Positions 1 to 5,243 of a stretch of 5,552 bases of DNA are shown piece by piece. The position numbers and the translations under genes were made by a program. The notes below the pieces were generated by a model, which saw only the letters and a program-made list of their open reading frames with translations, was not told the origin of the DNA and made no database searches. The stretch comes from an uncultured Bacilli bacterium (GTDB taxonomy: Bacteria > Bacillota_I > Bacilli_A > RF39 > UBA660). The DNA is taken from assembly GCA_934086255.1 (NCBI GenBank), contig CAKOIB010000063.1, positions 1-5,552 of the forward strand, read 5' to 3'. The first letter of the stretch is position 1; each line of letters begins with the position of its first letter.

Positions 1-204
1 AATCTGATTAGTAATTTCATTAATTCTCTTATTCGCAGCATCAATCCTAGCTTGAACCTCCGCACTCTTCTTTTCATTCTCAGCTTTTTCAGCCTCAATA
101 GCTTTTATCTTAGCTCTATAATCTGCAATAGTCTGAGCATTAACAGTACAAGGAACAATCATAGCCATTGCAAATATCATCATCAAAACCCTTACCTTTT
201 TCAT
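1..204 (-). CDS. Secreted coiled-coil protein, N-terminal part; probable FtsEX-partner murein hydrolase or activator (PcsB/EnvC-like)
   Basis: The first 68 residues are visible; the rest lies beyond the window edge. Residues 1-23 look like a Sec signal peptide: basic MKKVR, a hydrophobic core (VLMMIFAMAMIV) and a probable signal peptidase I site after VNA (A23/Q24). Cys19 follows a proline, so a lipobox is unlikely. Residues 25-68 are rich in A, E, K, Q and R with regular hydrophobic spacing, as in a long coiled coil. The ATG overlaps the ftsX stop by one base (TAATG), so translation is probably coupled to ftsX. In many bacteria FtsX contacts the coiled coil of a periplasmic or secreted partner (EnvC, PcsB, CwlO) that carries an M23, CHAP or NlpC/P60 domain. 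The catalytic domain is not visible, so its type is unknown. The partner role is inferred from position, export and coiled coil; another exported coiled-coil protein is possible. Confidence 0.8.
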   Translation of the reverse strand, partial: MKKVRVLMMIFAMAMIVPCTVNAQTIADYRAKIKAIEAEKAENEKKSAEVQARIDAANKRINEITNQI

Positions 205-1103
205 TATACTCTTACATACCTCCTTACAGCACGACCACTACCAATCATACCAACAACCATACCAATAATCAATATAATAACTGAGACATTAATTACAAAT
301 GGCATCGGAGCAACAAGTTTTATTACAGGTGAGAATAAGATTCCTCCAAAATAGTCATATAAAGCCTTATATCCAAATACAACTACAAGTATTGGTATAA
401 TAGAACCAATCATTCCTAAAAATATTCCTTCAATAACAAATGGAAGTTTAATTCTAAGATTAGAAGCTCCAACAAGTCTCATAATACCAATTTCTTTTTT
501 TCTAGAAAATATAGTAAGTTTAATAGTATTAATAATCAAAAACACAGTTACAACTATTAAAGAAAGAGCAATAGCATAAGTTATCTTTTTAATAGCATCA
601 AATACACCAACCAACTTTTCAACCAATCCCTCACCATATTGAACTGTACTAACACAATTAATACTCTCAAGTTCTTTAGCAGTCTCACCAATCTTTTTAA
701 CATCCCTTACTTTAATAGTATAAGTATCTTTAAGAGGATTATTAGCATCATCCCACTCTGCTAACACAGAACTAAAAGTATCATTTTCCTTTTGCATATC
801 TTTCTTAACATCAGCTTTAGACTTATATGTAAAAGTATCAATATTACTATTAGTCTTAACCGCAGATTCAAAATTCTCACGATCCAAAGAAGAAACATCA
901 GACTTTAAAAAAGCCACAATAGTAACATCACGCTCAATCTCCTTAGTAAAGTTTTGAACATTATCAGACAAAAGCAAAGCTGCTGCTATTATAATCAAAG
1001 TAATTGTAATACAAGAAACACTAGCTAAAGACAAACTAAAATTACGAAAAACACTCTTAAAAGCATCACGTAAACATCTAAAAAAAGTCCTACAAGTCTT
1101 CAC
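204..1103 (-). CDS. ftsX: Cell division ABC transporter-like permease FtsX
   Basis: FtsX is the membrane half of the FtsEX complex. It does not appear to move a substrate; it passes ATP-driven conformational change from FtsE to a peptidoglycan hydrolase or activator outside the membrane. With the GTG start chosen here the protein is 299 residues, normal for the family. The topology is canonical: cytoplasmic amphipathic N-terminus (about 1-22), TM1 24-45, a large extracellular domain 46-170, then TM2 175-196, TM3 221-244 and TM4 268-289. The motif KEIGIMRLVGAS (about 203-214), between TM2 and TM3, is typical of FtsX and contacts FtsE. An in-frame ATG at 1145 would add 14 residues. GTG at 1103 is preferred because AAGGGGGT lies 9 bases upstream and the resulting N-terminus (VKTCRTFFRCLRDAFKSVFRN) aligns with known FtsX starts. 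The gene overlaps ftsE by 14 bases. Confidence 0.93.
   Translation of the reverse strand: MKTCRTFFRCLRDAFKSVFRNFSLSLASVSCITITLIIIAAALLLSDNVQNFTKEIERDVTIVAFLKSDVSSLDRENFESAVKTNSNIDTFTYKSKADVKKDMQKENDTFSSVLAEWDDANNPLKDTYTIKVRDVKKIGETAKELESINCVSTVQYGEGLVEKLVGVFDAIKKITYAIALSLIVVTVFLIINTIKLTIFSRKKEIGIMRLVGASNLRIKLPFVIEGIFLGMIGSIIPILVVVFGYKALYDYFGGILFSPVIKLVAPMPFVINVSVIILIIGMVVGMIGSGRAVRRYVRV
218..225 (-). promoter_or_regulatory. Ribosome binding site for the coiled-coil protein, inside the end of ftsX
   Basis: AAGGAGGT is a full match to the anti-Shine-Dalgarno sequence. It is formed by the AGG AGG codons of the Arg-Arg pair near the FtsX C-terminus. It sits 13 bases before the ATG at 204, longer than the usual 5-9. 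Because the start overlaps the ftsX stop, re-initiation by ribosomes finishing ftsX probably contributes. Confidence 0.6.
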
Positions 1104-1785
1104 GTTTAAAATACCCCCTTTCATAATTCTTAACAAGTCTACCATCTTTTAACGCAATAACACGCTTCTTAAACTTTTCAACAATACTAATATCATGAGT
1201 AACCATAAGTATAGTAGTACCATCTTTATTAACATTTTCAAGTATTTCCATAATTTCCATACTTATCTTAGGATCCAAATTACCAGTAGGTTCATCGCAA
1301 ATAAGTATCTTAGGATTATTAACAATAGCACGAGCAATCGCAACCCTTTGTTGTTCTCCACCAGATAATTTATCAGGATATTCCTTAACCTTATCCTTTA
1401 ATCCAACCTTATCCAAAACACTAACTACTCTTTTTCTTATTGTTTTATTATCCGCACCAGTAACCTCTAAAGCAAATGCAACATTTTCATAAACAGTAAG
1501 CTTTGGAAGAAGTTTATAATCTTGAAACACTACTCCAAGCTTACGACGAAGCTTATACACTTTAGAATTTCTAAGCTTAGCAACATTAACCCCTCCGACA
1601 ATTATCTCACCACGAGAAGGTTTTTCTTCACGATAAAGCATCTTAATAAGAGTACTCTTACCAGAACCAGATCCTCCAATTATAAAAACAAAGTCCCCTT
1701 TTTCAATATTTAAATCCAAATCATATATAGCACCTACCCCATTAGGATAAGTTTTAAAAACATTCTTCATTTTAATTATATCCAA
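1090..1785 (-). CDS. ftsE: Cell division ATP-binding protein FtsE
   Basis: FtsE is the cytoplasmic ATPase of the FtsEX complex; it binds FtsX and powers control of cell-wall hydrolysis during division. All ABC motifs are present (numbered from the TTG start, 231 residues): Walker A GGSGSGKST 37-45, Q-loop VFQDYKLLP 86-94, signature LSGGEQQRVAIARA 140-153, Walker B ILICDEPT 160-167 with catalytic Glu165, D-loop GNLDP, and the H-loop THD with His197. The phrase VFQDYKLLPKLTVYENVAFALEV is characteristic of FtsE rather than LolD/MacB-type ATPases. The start is taken as TTG at 1785, because GAGGTG lies 7 bases upstream and the N-terminus then reads like other FtsE proteins (xDIIKMKNVFKTYPNG). A GTG at 1800 or an ATG at 1770 are less likely. 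It is first in the ftsE-ftsX-coiled-coil operon. Nothing in it looks degraded. Confidence 0.96.
   Translation of the reverse strand: MDIIKMKNVFKTYPNGVGAIYDLDLNIEKGDFVFIIGGSGSGKSTLIKMLYREEKPSRGEIIVGGVNVAKLRNSKVYKLRRKLGVVFQDYKLLPKLTVYENVAFALEVTGADNKTIRKRVVSVLDKVGLKDKVKEYPDKLSGGEQQRVAIARAIVNNPKILICDEPTGNLDPKISMEIMEILENVNKDGTTILMVTHDISIVEKFKKRVIALKDGRLVKNYERGYFKREDL
1113..1120 (-). promoter_or_regulatory. Ribosome binding site that decides the ftsX start
   Basis: AAGGGGGT inside the last codons of ftsE lies 9 bases before the GTG at 1103. This supports the GTG start over the upstream in-frame ATGs at 1124 and 1145. Confidence 0.6.
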
Positions 1786-1792
1786 AACAAAG

Positions 1793-1798
1793 CACCTC
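1793..1798 (-). promoter_or_regulatory. Ribosome binding site for ftsE
   Basis: GAGGTG matches the anti-Shine-Dalgarno sequence and lies 7 bases before the TTG at 1785. It overlaps the alternative GTG start at 1800, which would lack a good site, so it argues for TTG. Confidence 0.6.
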
Positions 1799-1811
1799 AC
1801 TCTCTTATAAC

Positions 1812-1820
1812 ATTATAACA
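1812..1820 (-). promoter_or_regulatory. Extended -10 promoter for ftsE-ftsX
   Basis: On the minus strand the bases read TGTTATAAT, a perfect TATAAT with the extended TGn element. No good -35 is visible 16-18 bases upstream, where the strand is nearly all T. Transcription would begin near 1805 and give a leader of about 20 bases, just enough for the ribosome binding site. Confidence 0.6.
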
Positions 1821-1852
1821 TTAAAACAAAAAGAAAAAAACCATAAAACAAC

Positions 1853-1880
1853 AAAAAAAGACTTATTTACATTTTAAGTC
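1853..1880 (-). terminator. Intrinsic terminator after the second YitT gene
   Basis: On the minus strand, GACTTA (1875-1880) pairs with TAAGTC (1860-1865) around a 9-base loop and is followed directly by seven T (1853-1859). The stem can extend three more pairs outward, one of them G-U. The 3' arm contains the TAA stop of the YitT gene. It separates the prfB-YitT unit from ftsEX. Confidence 0.65.
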
Positions 1881-2750
1881 CTTTCCAATCATTTCATCCT
1901 GTCTATACACTTCATAACTATCACAAACAAATATAAACGAAGAAGGATCAATCAAACTAATCAATTCCTTAGCTTCATAATAAGAAGAATTAGGAATAAT
2001 ACTCATAATCATCTTACGTTTTTCATCATTAAACTTACCCTTAACATTATAAATAGTAGCATCATGTCCAAGCTCCTTATTTAAAACAAGAACTATTTCC
2101 TTATACTTATCACTAATTACATAAATAGCCTTATTCAAAGAAACCCCAAGCATTATCTTTTCACCAACATACTTAGATATAAAAAGATACACAAAAGCAT
2201 ATAAAAGCATATTAAATCCAAACAAATAAACACCCATTCCTACAATAAAGAAATTAATAATAAAATTAACTTTAGTAATAGAAATATGAAAATATTTAAA
2301 AATAATCATAGCAATAACATTAATACCCCCAGTATTAAGACCCTGTTTATAAATAATGCCTTGACAAACTCCACCAATTAAACCTGCAAAAATAACAAGA
2401 AGCAAGATATTAGAACTATCAATATAAATAATACCCCCAATACCAGAAGTAACCTTTATAAACAAAGGATAAACAATACCTGCAAAAAGAGCAGCGACTG
2501 AATTAATTGCATCTAAAAATACATAACTAAGTATAAAACATATAATAGAAAGAACAAAAATACTAACCGAAGCATCAAAACCAAACATTTCTCTAAGAAC
2601 AATTGCAAGACCACTTGTACCACCAGAAACTAAATTAATCGGAGAAACAAAAAGATTAAAACACAAAGCAGAAAAAAACATAGCAATAGACATATAAAGA
2701 AATCTTTTAACATTATCCTTGTCATTAATAAAAGCTTTAATATCAAACAT
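1863..2750 (-). CDS. YitT family membrane protein (DUF161 + DUF2179), downstream paralogue
   Basis: This is a multi-pass membrane protein of the YitT/YpjC family, whose molecular function is not established; transport roles have been suggested only from sequence. From the chosen ATG it has 295 residues, typical for the family. The N-terminal two thirds carry about six hydrophobic segments (near 17-35, 59-79, 83-100, 113-125, 151-168 and 171-191). The family glycine motifs GGTSG (43-47) and QGLNTGG (126-132) are present. Residues about 217-285 form the soluble C-terminal DUF2179 domain (GHDATIYNVKGKFNDEKRKMI...), thought to be cytoplasmic. ATG at 2750 is preferred over an ATG at 2780, since it starts one base after the upstream stop (TAAGATG) and matches the paralogue's N-terminus; the ribosome binding site is weak (GGTGA, 5 bases away), so coupling is likely. 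It is the last gene of the prfB unit. Confidence 0.9.
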   Translation of the reverse strand: MFDIKAFINDKDNVKRFLYMSIAMFFSALCFNLFVSPINLVSGGTSGLAIVLREMFGFDASVSIFVLSIICFILSYVFLDAINSVAALFAGIVYPLFIKVTSGIGGIIYIDSSNILLLVIFAGLIGGVCQGIIYKQGLNTGGINVIAMIIFKYFHISITKVNFIINFFIVGMGVYLFGFNMLLYAFVYLFISKYVGEKIMLGVSLNKAIYVISDKYKEIVLVLNKELGHDATIYNVKGKFNDEKRKMIMSIIPNSSYYEAKELISLIDPSSFIFVCDSYEVYRQDEMIGKDLKCK

Positions 2751-2751
2751 C

Positions 2752-3609
2752 TTACTCACCACCAAGCACTTCATAAGCATCTAAAACAGTAAAAAATGCC
2801 TCTTTATCAATCGTTTTTATACCCTCTTTAAACTTATAATACTCCTTCGTAGGAATAAGAGTAAACAAAACCTTAGTCTTTTCATTAGAATAAGCACCAC
2901 GCGCATCTAAAACAGTAACACCATGTCCTAACTCATCAATTACAAAAGAAGAAATTCTATCAACCTCACTAGTAACTATATAAAAAGCCTTCTTATCAGA
3001 AATACCAAGCATAGACTTATCAACAGAAACACTAATAATATATAAAATAATAATAGCATACAAACACTTAGTCCAACCAAATATAAAAGCACCAATAAGC
3101 ACAATAGAACCATCAACAATAAGCATAGCATTACCCATTGAAATCTTAAGATACTTATGTAAGATTTGATTAAGTATATCAGTACCACCCATAGTATAAC
3201 CATTCTTAAAAACAAGACCAACTCCAAAACCATACATAACTCCTCCAAACAAAGCAAGAAGAAGTTGATCCCCCATATCAACCTTAATTAAATCTCCAAC
3301 ATTCGCAGTTAATTGCACAAAAAGAGGAAATAAAACAGCAACAACCAACGCTTTAATAACAGGTTCTTTTCCCAAAAATATTGCACCAACAAGTAACAAA
3401 ACAAAAGATAGTACAAAAATTATAAATGATGGATTAAGATCAATAAAATTAGTAATGATTACACTTACACCCGTAAGGCCACCAAAAACAATATCATTTG
3501 GATAAATAAACAAATTAAAACTAACCGCAGCAATAAAAACACCAAGTATAACAAACAAAAACCTTTTAATCTTATTCTTATTATTAACAATACTTAAAAT
3601 ATTCTCCAT
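2752..3609 (-). CDS. YitT family membrane protein (DUF161 + DUF2179), upstream paralogue
   Basis: This is a 285-residue YitT-family protein, a full-length paralogue of its downstream neighbour; the family's function is unknown. A basic N-terminus (NNKNKIKRF) is followed by hydrophobic segments near 16-34, 60-79, 86-101, 114-134, 152-174 and 181-196. Conserved glycine motifs are GGLTG (43-47) and FKNGYTMGGTDILNQIL (134-150). The C-terminal DUF2179 domain spans about 217-282 (GHGVTVLDARGAYSNEKTKVL...). The two paralogues keep these motifs at nearly the same residue numbers but differ widely elsewhere, so the duplication is old. The start is firm: ATG with AAGGAGGT immediately upstream, two bases after the prfB stop. 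Co-transcription with prfB is likely. The pair may form a heterodimer, but that is inference. Confidence 0.92.
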   Translation of the reverse strand: MENILSIVNNKNKIKRFLFVILGVFIAAVSFNLFIYPNDIVFGGLTGVSVIITNFIDLNPSFIIFVLSFVLLLVGAIFLGKEPVIKALVVAVLFPLFVQLTANVGDLIKVDMGDQLLLALFGGVMYGFGVGLVFKNGYTMGGTDILNQILHKYLKISMGNAMLIVDGSIVLIGAFIFGWTKCLYAIIILYIISVSVDKSMLGISDKKAFYIVTSEVDRISSFVIDELGHGVTVLDARGAYSNEKTKVLFTLIPTKEYYKFKEGIKTIDKEAFFTVLDAYEVLGGE

Positions 3610-3611
3610 AG

Positions 3612-4704
3612 CTACCTCCTTAAATACCCTTCAATAAACAAATCCAAATCCCCATCTAAAACACCATTAACATTACTAGTCTCAATATTAGTGCGATGAT
3701 CCTTAACCATTGAATAAGGATGCATAACATAACTACGAATCTGAGAACCAAACTCAATATTCTTAACCTCACCCTTAAGAGCAAGACGTTCTTTTTCTTT
3801 TTCTTCCATTTCCAAAAGAACTAACTTAGATTTAAGAATTTGCATAGCTTTTTCTTTATTCTTTAATTGACTCCTTTCATTTTGACAAGAAACAACAGTT
3901 TTAGTAGGCAAATGCGTAATCCTAACAGCACTATCAGTCGTATTAACACTTTGTCCACCAGCACCACTACTACGATAAACATCAATTTTTAAATCCTCAT
4001 CCTTTATTTGAATATCAACCTTAGAATCAATCTCTGGAATAACATCAACTGAAGCAAAAGACGTATGCCTTTTATTATTTGAATCAAACGGAGAAAGACG
4101 AACCAATCTATGAACACCTTTTTCACACTTCAAATACCCATAAGCATTAAAACCAGTAACTAAAAAACTAACACTTTTAATACCAGCATCCTCACCATCA
4201 AGAAGATCAATAACCTCAAGCTTATAACCCTTACTAGAACAATACCTTGTATACATTCTATAAAGCATACTACACCAATCACAAGCTTCAGTTCCACCAG
4301 CACCAGCATGGATCTCCACTATACAGTTAGAATGATCGTATTCTCCAGAAAATAGTACTTCCAACTCAATTTTTGAAACCAAAGAAGGTAGTTTTTCAAC
4401 AAAAGAACAAATATCTTTATAAATATCTTCATCGTAATCAATACTTATCATATCAACAAAATCAATATATGAACAAATATCATCCTTTAATGAAACAATT
4501 AAAGAAATACTCTTCTTCTTTCCATTAAGCTCATCAATAAGTTTTTGAGCACTAGATACATCATTCCAAAAATCACTAGAATTAACCTTTTCCTCTAAAA
4601 AAGAAATCTCATTTAATTTAGAATCAACGTCAAAGTAACCTCCATAACTCTTCAATCTTAGAAAGATTACTATTCAAAACAACTTTAAGTTCATTTAGTT
4701 CCAT
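3612..4704 (-). CDS. prfB: Peptide chain release factor 2, expressed through a programmed +1 frameshift
   Basis: RF2 recognises UGA and UAA stop codons in the ribosome and triggers hydrolysis of peptidyl-tRNA. The gene starts at ATG 4704 (AGGTGAT ribosome binding site 5 bases upstream), runs 24 codons (MELNELKVVL...EELWRLL), meets TGA at 4630-4632, and continues in the +1 frame from GAC (4629-4631) to TAG at 3612. The joined product is 363 residues, close to RF2 of Bacillus (about 366). It has the SPF anticodon-like tripeptide (about 204-206) that marks RF2 and separates it from RF1, and the catalytic GGQ (about 249-251) within SSGAGGQSVNTTDSAVR. The N-terminal helical domain includes EEKVNSSDFWND, typical of RF2. 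Translating only the main frame from ATG 4655 would give a false N-terminus. The usual upstream neighbour secA is absent; the gene has its own promoter and is followed by two YitT genes. Confidence 0.96.
3614..3621 (-). promoter_or_regulatory. Ribosome binding site of the upstream YitT gene, embedded in the prfB end
   Basis: AAGGAGGT is built from the final AGG AGG (Arg-Arg) codons of prfB and the first base of its TAG stop. It lies 4 bases before the ATG at 3609, so the two genes are tightly packed and probably translationally coupled. Confidence 0.7.
4629..4643 (-). promoter_or_regulatory. prfB +1 programmed ribosomal frameshift site
   Basis: The minus strand reads GGAGG TTA CTT TGA C. The slippery CTT with in-frame stop TGA followed by C is the canonical RF2 shift site. 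The internal Shine-Dalgarno-like GGAGG ends three bases before CTT, the same spacing as in E. coli (AGGGGG TAT CTT TGA C). When RF2 is scarce, TGA is read slowly and the ribosome slips one base onto GAC, making more RF2: a negative autoregulatory loop known for this family. Confidence 0.95.
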
Positions 4705-4722
4705 ATCATATCACCTAAAAAC

Positions 4723-4751
4723 ATTATACAAAAAAAAAGAAAAAAGAACAA
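4723..4751 (-). promoter_or_regulatory. Promoter for prfB and the YitT pair
   Basis: TATAAT (4723-4728) lies 17 bases after TTGTTC (4746-4751), which shares the TTG of the -35 consensus. The spacer is almost all T. The predicted start near 4716-4717 leaves only about 12 leader bases, with the ribosome binding site AGGTGA at the very 5' end. The start estimate is approximate. Confidence 0.55.
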
Positions 4752-4761
4752 CAAAACCCAT

Positions 4762-4794
4762 AAAAAAAAGATATCATCTATAATAAATAATATC
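4762..4794 (-). terminator. Intrinsic terminator after the zinc-ribbon gene
   Basis: GATATTAT (4787-4794) pairs with ATGATATC (4770-4777), eight pairs with one U-G, around a 9-base loop, and is followed by eight T (4762-4769). The 3' arm contains the TGA stop of the zinc-ribbon gene. The stem is AT-rich, so efficiency is uncertain. Confidence 0.55.
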
Positions 4795-5145
4795 AAATAT
4801 ACCAAATATAATACACAAAACAGCATAAATAGATAAATCCATAATTGATATAAAATTGGATAATGCACCAATAAAAAGTAAACAACCAGATACCAAGAAA
4901 AACCTATTACTTTTATAACAAAACACCTTACAAACACTAGACAAAATAGACAAAATACCAGGTATTAAAAACATAAAAATCTTATCATCATATCCATCAA
5001 AACTAAAACCATATACTAAAGAAACACCCATTATAAACATAATAATAGCACTTATAACAATATACTTATTAGAAAAAGACTTCCCACAATAAGGACAAAT
5101 AACATCTTTTTTATTAATTTTCTTTCCACAAAACCTACAATACAT
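4774..5145 (-). CDS. Small membrane protein with N-terminal zinc ribbon, function unknown
   Basis: I do not recognise a specific family beyond the zinc ribbon. From the chosen ATG the protein has 123 residues. Residues 1-24 form a compact four-cysteine ribbon: C3-x2-C6 (YCRFCG) and C17-x2-C20 (CPYCG), like the zinc_ribbon_2/DUF2116-type modules common at the N-termini of Firmicute membrane proteins. Four hydrophobic helices follow (about 28-47, 56-76, 81-101, 103-121), ending two residues before the C-terminus (YYR). There is no signal peptide; the ribbon is probably cytoplasmic. The ATG at 5145 has GGAGG 5 bases upstream; an in-frame ATG at 5172 would lie close to the promoter and is unlikely. 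It appears monocistronic, with a promoter and terminator of its own. The gene is real by codon pattern, ribosome binding site and flanking signals; its role is open. Confidence 0.82.
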   Translation of the reverse strand: MYCRFCGKKINKKDVICPYCGKSFSNKYIVISAIIMFIMGVSLVYGFSFDGYDDKIFMFLIPGILSILSSVCKVFCYKSNRFFLVSGCLLFIGALSNFISIMDLSIYAVLCIIFGIFDIIYYR

Positions 5146-5174
5146 AAAAACCTCCAAAAAATAATAACACACTT

Positions 5175-5203
5175 ATTATAATCTAAATAGAAAGTTATAG
5201 CAA
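5175..5203 (-). promoter_or_regulatory. Promoter for the zinc-ribbon gene
   Basis: TTGCTA (5198-5203, 4 of 6 consensus bases) and a perfect TATAAT (5175-5180) are separated by 17 bases, a classic sigma-A arrangement. Transcription would start near 5168, leaving about 23 leader bases with GGAGG before the ATG at 5145. Confidence 0.7.
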
Positions 5204-5208
5204 CAATT

Positions 5209-5238
5209 AAAAAAGATATTAACAACATTGTTAATATC
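5209..5238 (-). terminator. Intrinsic terminator after the HAD-like gene
   Basis: A perfect 10-bp inverted repeat (arms 5215-5224 and 5229-5238, loop of 4) is followed on the minus strand by six T (5209-5214). There is no T-run on the other side, so it acts in the minus direction. It lies 5 bases after the stop codon of the gene ending at 5244. Confidence 0.85.
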
Positions 5239-5243
5239 CAAAA

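Noticed and set aside
212..217. ATG-TAA minimal ORF directly after AAGGAGGT, before the coiled-coil gene
   Set aside because: It is the out-of-frame reading of a Tyr-Val pair in ftsX; a start-stop element cannot be supported from one sequence.
52..354. Plus-strand open frame of 100 codons
   Set aside because: It lies antisense to the ftsX end and the coiled-coil gene, has no ribosome binding site, and its composition is low-complexity (T, N, I, L), as expected from the complement of a T-rich coding strand.
1522..1713. Plus-strand open frame of 63 codons
   Set aside because: Antisense to the conserved ATP-binding core of ftsE; no family resemblance.
1801..1862. Long T-rich tract between YitT and ftsE as a repeat or curved-DNA element
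   Set aside because: The terminator T-run and the promoter account for much of it, and similar tracts occur before prfB, so it matches the general base bias.
2976..3281. Minus-strand open frame of 101 codons, hydrophobic
   Set aside because: It is an out-of-frame shadow of the upstream YitT gene; its Leu/Val/Cys richness comes from reading T-rich transmembrane codons in another frame.
4630..4632. TGA in the prfB 5' region as a disabling mutation or pseudogene
   Set aside because: All elements of the RF2 frameshift signal are present and the rest of the gene is intact, so this is regulated recoding.
4695..4937. Minus-strand open frame of 80 codons
   Set aside because: It is a shadow of the zinc-ribbon gene that runs through a terminator and the prfB promoter; extreme F/L/W content reflects the T-runs.
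5215..5238. Perfect inverted repeat as an operator or recombination site
   Set aside because: It is followed by a T-run on the minus strand and lies just after a stop codon, which an intrinsic terminator explains fully.
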